A stretch of DNA of 64,000 bases from Calliopum simillimum (taxonomy: Eukaryota > Arthropoda > Insecta > Diptera > Lauxaniidae), in contig OX638369.1 in NCBI GenBank assembly GCA_951812925.1, positions 29,872,392 through 29,936,391 of the forward strand, written 5' to 3'. Below the pieces are notes generated by a model, which did no database searches, was not told where the DNA came from, and worked only from the letters and a program-made list of their open reading frames with translations. Made by a program: the position numbers and the translations under genes. Shown one piece after another: positions 34,052 through 45,800 of the stretch (position 1 is its first letter; every line of letters starts with the position of its first letter).

Positions 34052-37000
34052 CTAGAAATCAGAAACACGTCCTTTACGCTCCCAATCACCATAACGCGTT
34101 GGTTCCGGTCCCGCCGGCCCACCAATTTCGCCGGTATATGGATTAACGTTATTTGGCCATGGCTTCAGCGGTTGTTGCTCTTGAAACGGGTGCTCTGAGA
34201 GTTCGTCTAATTTGCCTATTGGCGTTTTAGCACGTAATTTCTTTTGAAATTCAACAAAACGTGCACTTTTAGGTTTTAGCTCAGGCTTGACTGCTGCCAC
34301 TGTAGCATCTTTGGGTTCCGAGTGCGCGCAAGAGCTGGTGGTGGAGAAGCAACAAGCTAAAAAGAAAATAAAACAATTGGCATAAAACTTTTTTAAACTG
34401 GTAAGTAATTAGTTATACCATCATTTTCATAAAATCTATACATAGACTGATTCAAAAAAAAAAAAAAAAACCTTTTTGAAAATTCTACGATTACGCCCAA
34501 AACTCCGAAAGATGATGTCAAAAAAGTGAGCTGAGATTTTTATAATTTTTTTTTAAGGTCATTTAGAGGTTGCGCAACGTCGATTTATGCCAAATCGCGG
34601 CTTGATGCGGCTTTTATTTTTTTGCGATATCAAAAATGCTCAGAATGAGTCGTACGATATATCAAATTTTTCGTCTTGAATCAAGGTACATAAAAAAAAA
34701 AAATAAAACGCGGAACCTCAAATTACTTTTTTAATTATTATTCTGAAGTTTTAAGCATTTCTCGTCTTTGGTGACCGCTAATAAAATTTTTCGTAGAGTA
34801 ATTTTGTAGAACGCTAACCCATTATAACCCAGTTTTTTGGTTTTTTTTATAAGGGAGTCTAAAAGACCCATAGGAACAGGATATAATGGGTTAAAATATT
34901 ATAGAAAAGTGTTCCTTGCGATTTTATGATGATCTTGAAACAATAACTTTTATCGAAAATGAAAATTTAATGTAGTGTAAAATTTTAAAAATAAGGTTTT
35001 TGTGGGCATGTTAGATAAAAAAACAATATGTGGTTGATTTTATGTTCCAATTTTTAATTTTTTTATGTTTCTTGATTCAAGGCGAAATACGACGAAACGA
35101 CTCATTCTGAGCATTTTTGAGATCATAATAAAATAAAAACCGCATCAAGCTCTCTTAACCTCACTCTTTCAGATTTTTCTTTTTTGAATCAGGCTACTTT
35201 AAATTTTAAGCCCATAACTACAAAGCAATAGATATATAGCACTACTTTTAACGCACATCTTCACGAAATTTTTAAAAGCCAACTGCAGTTCATGAATGAG
35301 CAATGGCGCAAGGATGAAAAACGTTTATTGGTAGCCAATTTTTCTCTCGATCTTCCATAGAAATGTTTGCATAATTTATTTTATACTTTTTAATATTTTT
35401 GAACGTTTTTTACAGGAAATGCCAGATATTTTATTGGGTCACTCAGAGTAAGATATCGTTATCAAATGACGGACTTTTAAATACATCACACTACAGTAAA
35501 TTTTTCTAGCAGCCCATACTGATGTTTTTATGCTTATTACTTGAAGCCATAGTAAGAACTCCATTTCTGAAATCTTCTACTCGAACAATCGATAAACATA
35601 ATAACATTGCGCTTAATTTTCAGTCAAGCTAAAGCAAATAAAATCACACCGGAAATATTTTTTTTTTAACAAAATATGAATGCAACACGGCGCACACAGG
35701 TGCCAATCGAAGTAAAAGCTGGCCAAAAATCGTGAAATCGACTTGCGATTTCGATTATTTTTTCAGCCCAGTTTTGTAACGAGAACACCAGCGCATAATT
35801 TAGCATTTGAAATATTACGTTATATCGAGTGGCCTCTCTTGTACCTTAACGCAAAGTCGTAGTTCCTAGCACAGATTATTTTTCTTCTTTGCAAGAGTAA
35901 TATTGTATGCGTTGTTATTGGTTTCCGAAACAAAAAAATGTTAAAAACCTCATTGGATAGTAAGGAGGACACCCCCCAGGTACGTAAATAATGATAATTG
36001 ATACTAAATTAGAAAATATTAGTGGTTTTTTGAATACATGATGTAAGGTTAGCTACGAGAGATACAAATTGGAGAGTCATAGAGCTACAAAAAAAGTTCC
36101 ACCAGGTTCCACTCTGGCGACAACGGGGTCTTTTTGTCAAATGATTTTTCTATAATTGGTGAAAAAATTGGGTGCTACTTTTTGCTACTTTGCTTCCTAT
36201 GCTTGTTCACAGTGAGAGATTCTGCCAGTCCGGATGCTCTTAATCAAATTGCAGCCGTAGTTTGAAAGATACCTTCTTGAAATTTAGTCATATGAAAGAA
36301 TTTTTCTTTTTCTTTCCAAAAAATATATTTTGGAAGGTAAAAAAGGTGTACCTGGATACTTTTTTGTAGTTTAGTACTAAAATAGTAGTAAATTTAGTAC
36401 TTTTTACCAAATACGAAAAATTTTATCTTGAACTCATAGCCTAATTCAATACCTTTCCAAGAGTGGTCTGAACATGAAAATCGGTTAAGAAATGTCTAAG
36501 TTATTGACAATTATTTGAGGAGAGCTTGTCACAATTTACAGATTTTTCCAGTTTGCACCCTTCCACAAGCCACAAAAAAAATCGCAAAATTTTTTTTTTT
36601 GCATTTTCTTGAAACAAAATCATGTACCAAATTTCAGCGAAATCGGAAGGGGTGTAGCAGATCTTGTTACGCTGGGCATGGAATGGCTGTATTGCAATTT
36701 GAATTTTTTATATATATGGGAGGTGCCACGCCCTCTTGTCCTAGTTCGCCTAGCTTTTGCTCAAAGTTTTCATTTAATATTCTTAGTATCTCAGTGAAAT
36801 TTGGACGGCTTACCTCAAAAAACACTTTTAGTATAGCATTTTTAAACTTGCTTATATGGGAGGTGCCACGCCCTCCTGTCCGAGATTGCCTACTTTTTGC
36901 TCAAAGCTTGCATTTAATATATTTAGTATATGAATGAAATTTTGACGGCTTATCTTAAAAAACGCTTTTAGTATAGCATTTCGAAACTTTTGCTTATATG

Positions 37001-37442
37001 GGAGGTGCCACGCCCCCTTTCCCGATTTCACCCATTTTTTGTTGTGAGCTTGCTTTTATCATCTTAAGTGTTTCAGTGAAATTCGGTTGGACTATCTAAA
37101 AAAACGCTTGCAGTATAGCATTTTTAAACTTTTGCTTATATGGGAGGTGCCACGCCCCCTTGTCCGAACTCAACTTATTTTTGCTTAAAAGTTGCACTCA
37201 CTATCCCTTGTGCCTAAAAACTGATTTTCAAAAGTTTACGTGCAGAATTACATTTTTGGCCAGCTTTTACTTCGATTGGCACCTGTGTGCGGCGCCAACA
37301 TTTCCATAAAATATTTTCAACTAGTTACCCCACAATTTTAAGGTTATGTCCTGCAAAAAAAAAATCCAATTTATTTACCTTGCTTTGTCGCCTGTGGCCA
37401 AAACCGGCTGCTCTGTTTGGCAAAATTTGCAATGGAACTCAT
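34052..37442 (-). CDS. Sdhaf4: succinate dehydrogenase assembly factor 4, mitochondrial (2 exons)
   Basis: Exon 2 is 34356-34052. It is open at its 5' end with no in-frame ATG and is preceded by the acceptor TTTTCTTTTTAG. Exon 1 is 37442-37379: ATG, 21 codons plus one base, donor AAG|GTAAAT. The phases agree and give 122 aa. The N terminus ([20 protein letters not shown]...CCFSTTSS) is basic, rich in Ser/Ala/Phe and lacks acids, as expected of a mitochondrial targeting sequence. The C terminus carries the family signature [20 protein letters not shown], then W, ending RVSDF. SDHAF4 binds flavinylated SdhA before complex II assembly. The 3-kb intron is packed with repeats. Exon 2 is near certain; exon 1 rests on ATG, phase, donor and targeting character, without homology support. 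Confidence 0.88.
34443..35205. mobile_element. fold-back element in SDHAF4 intron
   Basis: Ends AGACTGATTCAAAAAAA and TTTTTTGAATCAGGCT are inverted, and inner arms match (AAAAATGCTCAGAATGAGTCG against CGACTCATTCTGAGCATTTT; TCTTGAATCAAGGTACAT against ATGTTTCTTGATTCAAGG). About 760 bp, non-coding. Confidence 0.7.
35688..37298. mobile_element. TIR-bounded element carrying a 142-bp tandem array
   Basis: GGCGCACACAGGTGCCAATCG... at 35688 is inverted at the right end (...CGATTGGCACCTGTGTGCGGCGCC), about 40 bp of nearly perfect complement including AAGTAAAAGCTGGCCAAAA. The interior includes four units of about 142 bp at 36718-37220 that start GGGAGGTGCCACGCCC. It fills the SDHAF4 intron, and its right end lies only 80 bp from the exon 1 donor. 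No transposase is visible. Confidence 0.7.
36718..37220. repeat. 142-bp tandem repeat, 3.5 copies
   Basis: GGGAGGTGCCACGCCC recurs at 36718, 36858, 37000 and 37142. Between copies lie CTTTTTGCTCAAAGCTTGC-, CAGTGAAATT- and GTATAGCATTT-like words. Related GGCGTGGCACCTCCCATAT occurs inverted at about 45120 inside the DINE-like copy. Confidence 0.8.
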
Positions 37443-38020
37443 AACTGTGACTTCTTGTACTCCGCTGTATCAACAATTTGTTTATCAAACGTCTTCTGCT
37501 TAGATTACACAACACAAATATTTATGTTTTCTTTTTCTCAATTTTAATCACTAGTTTAATTGGTCTTCTCTGTTTGCTGTCTTTGAAGCAATTGATTCAC
37601 AACCACGGTTATTATGGCCTTAAATACCTCTGTTGATGATTAGTTTAGTTCAACAGCGGCAACATTCAGCAACAGCTAACACTAAAACCGAATATGACAA
37701 TAAAAAGTAATTCGTACAAAATTAAAACAAAAAAAACATAAAATGGAGAAGCTTGAAATCTAGCACAGTAGTGGCGACGGCGACGTCCTTTAATGCACGT
37801 ACACAAAATGCAGTATTTTTCAATTGAACTCTTTAATTGATGCACTGATGATGCTGATTTTAATTGGCAAAGAATTCCAAGTCCAACGAAAACCAACCAC
37901 AAAACGAAATCTACAAACAATACAATTGACGGCGATCAGCTGTCCAAGGCTCAAGTGACGTCATCGAGAGTGAAAGCAGTTTTTAACAAAGCGGAATTTT
38001 TTAACGATACATGAAGCGAT
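37443..38020. other. upstream region of SDHAF4
   Basis: Likely 5' UTR and promoter of the minus-strand SDHAF4. No core promoter motif that I would stand behind; no other gene seen. Confidence 0.4.
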
Positions 38021-38021
38021 A

Positions 38022-38300
38022 AATAACCAAGAGACGCAAAGAAGCACTGGAGCAATTTTTTGAGGTTTGTATTAGCCGCAGACGGTAGCTTTGACGAATT
38101 TAGAAGTTGCACGGCAGCGCAATTCAACCAAAAATCTGTATACATCTCTTCTTATCCGAAAGCGAAGAGATACAAATAGATTTTTTTGGTTGAATTACGC
38201 TGCCGTTCAACTTCTAAATTCGTCAAAGCTACCGTCTGCGGTTAATACAAACCTCAAAAATTGCTCCAGTGCTTCTTTGCGTCTCTTGGTATATCGCTCT
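38022..38300. repeat. near-perfect hairpin with about 120-bp arms
   Basis: AACCAAGAGACGCAAAGAAG... reads inverted at about 38270-38290, and the complement continues through GCACTGGAGCAATTTTTTGAG, CGCAGACGGTAGCTTTGACG and TTGAACGGCAG/GTTGCACGGCAG to a loop near 38150-38170. Only a few mismatches along the stem; non-coding despite short shadow ORFs. Confidence 0.8.
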
Positions 38301-39655
38301 TCGCGATACATGAAAGCTATGAAAATATTTATTATGTTGCCTACACACTGAACGAGTTATCATACTATTCTGACTGAAAACTAATTTTTCCGTTTTCATG
38401 CTCTAACCATTTTTATGGAAAAGGAAAACATAATAGGAGTATTCGCGACCTGGTGTAACGGGGTAACAGTCTTTATATCTTAACTTTGACAGTACTTACA
38501 GCTCGTAAAATTTTGCATCGATTATGAATGCGATAGCTGTGTTTTAGATGGCAGCGTGCTAACACAGTTCTTTTAAAATGATTGTTGTAATGTGAGGTGT
38601 GGGAAGCGTGGCACGCTGGCGAATGAGTGCCCGACTTGAGCTCGCCGGAAAATGGTGGGACGTTTTCGCCTCCCCTAAGCCATTACATTTACAAAAGATT
38701 ATAGTGCCAAATCAAAATATCAAAATAAAAATCGAACTGTCAAAAGAAAACAGTTGAACAGAAGAGGAAAAGTGGATGGACCAGAATAAGGACAAAAAGG
38801 AGACACCAAACAATTTACAAAAGACAATCGGAAATGTGACGATTTCATTGAGCGCAAGAACATTTCAAATTTAATTTAATAGAGATCCCAGATGACAATG
38901 AGCCTCTTCGGCGTCCCAACCCTTAACCCACGGTTAACCTTCAGCATCTATGCTGCCGACGTATTTTCAATAGATGCCCCTAAAATCAAAATAGTTCGCT
39001 GCAACTCACCTCAGACCATATTTAAAAGATCTACTCCATAGTTAACTGAGAAGACGACTCAAAAATTTAATTTTAAATAGAACATAATGAATTTTATTTA
39101 AAAAAAGTTCAATTAATAAAGAAATATTTACACATTTAATATCAACTTATTATAAACATACATCTAAAGAGTGGTAAGTATATTTATAGATAAGTGAGAA
39201 AAAGTAAGTTGTAAGATAGGTATGAGGTAATGTATGGATATGGTGAAGGGTAAAGTAAGTAATGTGGTATATACTAATAAATGTAATACATATAAGAGAT
39301 TTCACACATAGGTATTTTTTTTTTTTTTTTTTTAAATTCAAATTTTAAATCTATTAAACAGATTAGATTTAGTTAACAAATTTAAATTTGCATTTTCTTT
39401 TTTCCTTAAATTGTAGTTTTAATTTACAAACGATATGATTGAAATACGTTTTTTTTAATTTTTTTATAATTTACTTTAACAATTGCATTTTCTAAGTTTT
39501 AACTCTTTTTGGTTTTATTTTATCTGCTTTTATTTTTTTAAAGTTATTTTTTTATTTTTTTTAACAAGCGCAAAATTAAATTTTCGATCCCATCTGACCT
39601 TAAATTTTTTCTTACGTTAAGTTTAAACTACTACAAAAGAATGCTTTCAACAAGA
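38300..39655. other. intergenic, nothing firm
   Basis: A partial relative of the 20178-20590 MITE starts near 38440 (GTATTCGCGACCTGGTGTAAC). Otherwise unassigned, with a long T tract at 39308-39332. Confidence 0.4.
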
Positions 39656-39659
39656 CGAC

Positions 39660-41092
39660 ATATACAGCCGTATTTATTAGATTTTTTTAAACCGTCGCTA
39701 TTCTCCGGTTTAGTTGAACCTGGTATAAAATTTTAAATCGAAGTTGAGCTACTGCTGATTTATAAACATTTTTCACTAAGCCAGCGTTATGTCAACTTTG
39801 ATTCTATTACAATTTTCAAACGTTAATTTATGACAATAGAAATCAAAACAAAAATTAATTTATTTCGAAAAACAAAAAAAAAAAAAAATAACAAATATCA
39901 GGAATATAAAGAATTTATTGGATACTTGGCCACTCTAACGGATGGCCTTTACATTTATTAAGCAAGTGCATCATGATCAGGTAAAGGCCTTAAAATGCAC
40001 AAAACTTCTTTAATGATTTATAATTGCAGAAAATTATTGCAAACTCTTAAAGCAGCTGCGTGGGAATCGCTATTAAGAAGTGCACCGGCTGGGAGGTTGG
40101 CATTGCCAAAGAGAATTTGATGTTCATATAGATTGGATATCATTCGATAATGAATATGCGGAAGTTGCGACTTTTTATTTTAATTAATAAAGAAAATGAG
40201 AACATGACATAAGTCCTGGTTTTACAAAAACTGGTTAACACCAGCTCTGAACAAAAATAAGGCAAATTTGGAAAAAAGGACTCGCATGATAGCAAAATAA
40301 TTAAAATGGCATATTGAAAGTTTTACTTAAGATAATGCATTGAAATTTCACACAAATAGATAGTAGGGCGCTTTTCTGGAAGCTCTAATGAATAACAAGA
40401 TGAATTTGTATAAGGGCTTTTCATTATAGATAGTGAAACCTATTAAAAAGAGATCTGTGAAATGACGAAAAACTTTTATAAGAGCTAAATAAACAAATAA
40501 ACATGTGTACATATTTGTGTTCTTGTTTTAATAACTAACACTTTGCATTTCTTTCATTTATAAAAACAATTTTATTAAAGGCTTCCTAAGGTTTCCTGGA
40601 ATTCAAAAGCGATTCCTGATCCGCCACAAGTATTTAAGTTACAACCAATGTTTTCTTCGTCAATGTTCATAAATATTTGTAATCATTTTTCAATTTTGAT
40701 TTAAACGCAGGATACGAAGCCAATCTTTTTCCTTTGCCGTTTTCAATACATCGGCTCCTGTTAGTGCCGTTTTCGACACTTTTGAAGCAAAACCAGGACT
40801 ATAATTTCCAGAATTCAAGCTGATTTGCAGCGAAATTTTGTATTTGCTTGCACGTAATTTATATTTTTATTTCAATAAATTGACAAATAAATTGTTTTAA
40901 TTTTTTTGACAATTTCGTTTTACGTCAAAAAATTTAAACTGCCGCTTAACTAGCTTTAAACCTGTTCGAAGGCAGTTTAAAATTTAAACTGGGAATAAAA
41001 TTGTTTATAAATTAGAATTTCATGTTAAACTTCGGAATAGCCTTATTCCATGGTTTAACTTTTATTATAAATACGGCTGATATAGTGTTAAA
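39660..41092. mobile_element. 1.4-kb non-autonomous TIR element
   Basis: Left CAGCCGTATTTATTAGATTT...TTTAAACC is inverted at the right (GGTTTAACTTTTATTATAAATACGGCTG). A second internal inverted pair is AAGTCCTGGTTTTAC / GCAAAACCAGGACT. The interior has no readable transposase. Superfamily unassigned. Confidence 0.55.
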
Positions 41093-41094
41093 GT

Positions 41095-43720
41095 TCTTTA
41101 AAATTAATGAATATATACGAAGAAGTTTTTCATACTATTGAACATTATTATTTTTCTTTAATGAATAACAAAAATATAAATAAACAATATGGAATATGAA
41201 TAATATTCATTATTTAAATACTTATTATTTAGGTTTTCTTTTATTAAAAAATGTAAATTATCCCGATTTTATTTAAATATATTTGGTTCTTTCACCTAGG
41301 AACTGGGCGCCAAGTTTCTGGTTCTAGTGCTAACCATTACTCAATTCAAATTGAACATAAAAGAAACCCTTTTACAATTCACTATTTTTATAAAACTTGA
41401 AAGTTTTCCTAACAGGAAAACACTAAACCTTTTTTTCAGCAAAAATTATTGCATTTATGCTTTTGAACACACTCTTATGGTTTGAGTCTAAAACTTAAAA
41501 CTACATACATGAATTATTCCAGAAGAAAGTAAACTGTTTTACATTGCAAGAAAATGACCAAGGACACAAACCACACATAAAATCAACGAAAGAACGAAGC
41601 ACATTAAAAAGTCTAACGGGTGTTGAGTTTGGTGAGTAAAAAACGAGAAGAGTTAACGAATAAAACGAGAAGAGTTAACGAAATAGGAGAAAAGACGGAG
41701 GAGGAAAGAAAAGAGATGCAACAACCTTTCGTCTCTTTCAACCTTTCGTTAATTTTTAACGAAGAACATCTAAATTCAATGCTTTTATTTTTAAACGATT
41801 TTTTTTGAAATATTTCTCACTTATTTATATAATTAAGTCGAAAATGCTCATGATACTCAATCAATACGAATTTACTTGCCACCAGCGGAAACACTTGGTG
41901 GATCAGGCACTCGAACATCAACCTCTTATAGCGCACTCCTCAAATGTGGATCATGTGCCACGTATTGCAGATTATGTCCATGACTCCAAACAGTAGCTAT
42001 AGTGCAACAACAAAGCCTTAATAAATAAAAATAAAACAAAATATTGGATATGTTTCAGGACCGACCACAGGTATATATCATCGAACGCATTGGCCCACAT
42101 GGAGAAGAACTATCAAGTATACTAGCAAATACATATTAACCCCTTTACACAGATTTGTTCGTATTTATCTTCCGCCTAAGCTTTAGAGTCTAAATAGTAG
42201 TCAGTCATTCCACCACGCAGGTTTGCTCTATTAATTATTTGCTCAAATGTGCGATTGATCTACAAATTAAGAAAAAAAAAAAATCATTTAAAAAAAAAAA
42301 TCATAGTAAAGCAAAGAAAACATAAAATGATTGCTAAAGTTACTCATGCGCAGAAAAATGTCTTTGAATGCTTTTTATGGCATAAAGTACCGTAGTAAGT
42401 TAATAATAAAGATAATGAACAAGATCTAGGATGGGCTCAGCCAATATTGTAATATTTTTTTTTGAAACTGTTTGAGTTTTAGTTTCTTTTCTAAAGCGGT
42501 TTTATATACACGTTCGAAGTAAATTACGCGCGAGGTCAATGAAATTGAAAGTGACTTTTTGTATAAAATCAATTTTATTGAACAATGTGATTAGTGTTTT
42601 ATTGGAAAAAACTAAAAAAAAAAAACAAATTTAGATTAAAGACTTAGGAAAATTGATTCAAATTTACCTACCAGGAAAGTGAAACTTAATACTTTTTTTT
42701 TTTCTTGAAACATGAGGTAATGAATTAAAATCAATCTCTGTATGAAATTCCTTAAATTTATTTTGTTTAACCTTATGGACATTCAACGAAATATTTCAAA
42801 ATTATTCACTTACATATATAATTCAGGAAAAAAGCATTTAATGCATTAAATTATCATTTTCCGCATTTAATAAAGGACTTGAATGAACCCAATTTAAAAT
42901 AGGGGCATCTAAACATTAAATTGAAAAACACGCACTCTATTGTGGCCGTACATGATGTAATGAAAAACGACAGCATCCGCAACACAATGGAAACCGGAAA
43001 CGGAAAATAATCTGCATGACAGGAAAATTTCAAAAATATAACATGAGCGCTAAATTACTCCTCCCAATCATTTACATACACTCAGAAAAATATTTCATAA
43101 ATATTATTGTCTATTGTTTTATTTAATTGTTTTAGTAAGTTGTTTGTCAATTTTTATAGTGCATCTATGTACGTGTAAATACCCATAAAGAAACAACAAA
43201 AATAATAACAATAACAGTAATTGCAATTATCATAATTTATGGTTTATAATGTAATGCCTCGCCTCACATGATGCCATTAATAAAATTTTGATTTTTGTAT
43301 TTTATTTTCAATTTCGCCACCCTACATTAAAACACCCTACATTAACTCTATGTAGTCATATGACCAACATAATGACAAATGGCGTCATTTTTGCCGCCAT
43401 TGATTGGCCAGCTAATTGAATTTATAATTATGATGCAATTTAAAACAAAACATAAAATTATGTAAGCAATTTAATGCAAAAACAAAAAAAAGTATAGTAG
43501 TTTTATACAAAATATGACATCGTTCCACCAGACACACACGGGAGTAATAAATAGAAACTAATTGAAAAGACAATTCATTAAAACAACTGTACCAAATTAA
43601 TGTAATTGTTTTACGAAAATTAATTTTGAAAAAAGTTCAAAAATGTTATTGCATTATTTAATTAATTTTCATATGATTTATTGTATTGTGCTAATTAGAG
43701 CAACACAAACATCCTAATGG
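41095..43720. other. intergenic or intronic, no gene recognised
   Basis: AT-rich. A frame at 42059-42139 (starting after TTTCAG, reading DRPQVYIIERIGPHGEELSS) is open but short and matches nothing I know. No other structure supported. Confidence 0.35.
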
Positions 43721-43724
43721 GAAA

Positions 43725-44025
43725 ATAAGTGCTTTAAAAGGCTTTCTGAAGTGCTTCTTTTTCAGCCATAAGCGCTTCCGCTCCGTAAGTACTATTCTTT
43801 CTTTTTAACGTTGCATGTGTTGGGATATAAGCATTCTGAAGCTTACCGCAGTCTTACGCAGAAAGGCTGTTTGCAGCGCTTATTTGTAATGCGGCGGTAA
43901 GCATTCTTTCAATAAAACGAAAAAAAAGAAACGAGCTGACCGCAAACCAAACTTGTAAGACCTCTACACCACTGACCTATGTATGTACACGATGAAGAGG
44001 TATAAAACTTGTATATTAAGCAAAT
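43725..44025 (-). repeat. AAGCGCTT dispersed repeat, near-full copy
   Basis: Reads on the minus strand as the counterpart of 61060-61365: ATACCTCTTCATCGT, TGGTGTAGAGGTC, GCTTACCGCCGCATTACAAATAAGCGCT, CATGCAACGTTAAAAAGAAAG, ACGGAGCGGAAGCGCTTA. The shared TGGTGTAGCAGTC-like word resembles a tRNA A box, so a SINE-type origin is possible. Confidence 0.55.
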
Positions 44026-44199
44026 GTCACTTCAAACAAATATGATATTAGAATGCTTCTTCTAGCCTTACAAAGAATCATTGTGTATTTAGTTTCAATT
44101 CAATTAAACAAAAAGAAATAAATAAGAGAAAGGAAAATAGAAAGTAAAATAAAAAAAAGTTAACTAATAAAAATTATAGTAAAAAAAATAAATAAAAAA

Positions 44200-44250
44200 A
44201 AAACACCTGCGCTGGGAATCGAACCCATGTCCATGGCAAACTTGTGTAAT
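44200..44250 (-). repeat. tRNA-like (B-box) SINE fragment
   Basis: On the minus strand, CATGGGTTCGATTCCCAGCG contains a canonical GGTTCGATTCC B box followed by CAGGTG and an A/T-rich tail. No full cloverleaf, so not called a tRNA gene. Confidence 0.45.
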
Positions 44251-44294
44251 GTGTGTGTAAAATTTGTAAATCAAACAAATTGCGCAAGTGCTTC

Positions 44295-44466
44295 TAATAA
44301 GATTTATTTGGTCAATGAATGCTCATCTGTCTGCTTGGACAATTTATATGGAACAGGACGCTTGAATAACGCTCCAATTTAGGAACGGCTGTAAGTTACA
44401 CTAATAAGAGCAGTTAACCATTAGAAAAAATTTAATAAGCATTCATTGACCAAATAAATCTTATTA
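44295..44466. mobile_element. 172-bp MITE with 30-bp perfect TIRs
   Basis: CTAATAAGATTTATTTGGTC plus AATGAATGCT at 44295 is exactly inverted at the right end (AGCATTCATTGACCAAATAA...). Non-coding. Confidence 0.8.
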
Positions 44467-44487
44467 GAAAGAAAAAAGTGAATAAAG

Positions 44488-44605
44488 TGTGGCACTTATG
44501 ACTTCATGTGACAGTTACTCCACAATGTGACACTTTTGACATAATATGACACTTTTGACATAATGTGACACTTTTGACATAATGTGGCACTTATGACAAA
44601 ATATG
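44488..44605. repeat. 19-bp tandem repeat (TGACACTTTTGACATAATG)
   Basis: About five to six units of TGACACTTTTGACATAATG with small changes. A lone related word TGTGACACTTATGACAATG lies at about 45914, on the far side of the mariner relic. Confidence 0.8.
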
Positions 44606-44699
44606 TCATCAATTAAGTAATAAATAAAGTAGTCGAGTTTCTCCACAGAGTTCCTCTATTTGATTAGAATTTTGTGATATCCTGTCTAAAAGGTAAAAA

Positions 44700-45330
44700 A
44701 AACTTTTTTTATACCCTACACCCAGGGTATATTCACTTTGTCCTTCCGTTTGTAACGCAGAGAAGGAGGCGTGGCAGATATAGAAAAGTATATATATTCT
44801 TGATCAGCGTTACCTCCTGAGTCGATATAGCAATGTCCATCTGTCTGGCTGGCTGGCTGTGTGTTGAAATACAATTTTTGGGAAAACTGAGCAAGATATT
44901 TCAATGAAATTTAGTACACTGCCTCCGTCGTCAAAGATAGCTTGGGGGATTGAAAATGAGCAAAATCGGTCAACGGACACGCCTACCGCCCATACAAAAA
45001 ATATATTCAAAATGCAGTTTTAGGAGTGTTTTTCACGACAATGCAACTAAAATACGCATAAATACTAAGAATTGTATACGCAAGCTCTGAGAAAAAACTG
45101 AGCGAATTCGGACAAGAGGGCGTGGCACCTCCCATATAAGTAAAAGCTTCAAAACGCTATACTGAAAACGTTTTTCACTCAGACAATAAAAACTATAAAT
45201 GCAAGCTCTGAACAAAAACTGGGTGAACTCGGCGTAGAACCTCCCATATGAGGAAAATTTTGAAAATACTGCAGTGTAGGGTATTTAATGTTTGGCCAGG
45301 CCAAATTTTACACCCTTACTAGTTTTTTGC
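44700..45330 (+). mobile_element. DINE/Helitron-like repeat
   Basis: ACACCCAGGGTATATTCAC, AACGCAGAGAAGGAGGCGTG, TATATTCTTGATCAGCG, ATGTCCATCTGTCTGGCTG (extended by a GGCTG tandem) and CGGTCAACGGACACGCC, collinear with 30450-31060. It ends near CTGCAGTGTAGGGTATTTAA, complementary in part to the start. No ORF. Confidence 0.75.
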
Positions 45331-45365
45331 TGTTTTTGAGATTAAATAAATATTGAAAATAATTT

Positions 45366-45800
45366 TTAGCCACAAAAATCTTGATAAATCAGAAGCATAG
45401 TTCTTAAGAACTTTGTCGCTATGGATCGTTTCTCGGGATCGGACCACTCGTTCGCTACGATAACGAGACGCCAAGCATACCTCTCATTCGAGGATAGAAG
45501 AAGTTTGAGAAAACCGCTACAACATCGGAAAAAAACCATAAATGGGGTGACCGAGAATATCAAGAACGGTAAAAAACGTGGAGAGTGTTTACCAGTCCTT
45601 TACCTTCGTGACGATCCGAACCTTTCAATTCGGAAGCGCGCAAGTGCTTTAAATGTACTTAGATCGTCGTTACATCGTATTATGCACAAATACCTTTAGC
45701 TGCACCCCTTTAAAATTCAATTGGTACAAGAATCTAGTTAGTTGAGCGCTTTTCAACATAAATTGGCCTTCCCGCAGTCCTGATTTAACAAGTAATATAC
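45366..45800 (+). pseudogene. second mariner-type transposase relic, core deleted
   Basis: From ATG 45421 the frame reads MDRFSGSDHSF..., then DDPNLSIRKRASALN, a helix-turn-helix segment (SLHRIMHKYL). After a stop it continues LHPFKIQLVQE, the same landmark as in the 16690-17219 relic. Next comes a piece resembling the end of the DDE domain (FNINWPSRSPDL across a frameshift). The catalytic middle is gone. It belongs to the IS630/mariner-like group; inactive. Confidence 0.7.

Noticed and set aside
36515..36937. 140-codon plus-strand ORF
   Set aside because: Lies within the 142-bp repeat element; the frame breaks in other units, and the repeat is non-coding elsewhere.
42059..42139. Short frame DRPQVYIIERIGPHGEEL after a TTTCAG
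   Set aside because: Too short, no matching upstream donor and no family recognised; kept only as a remark.
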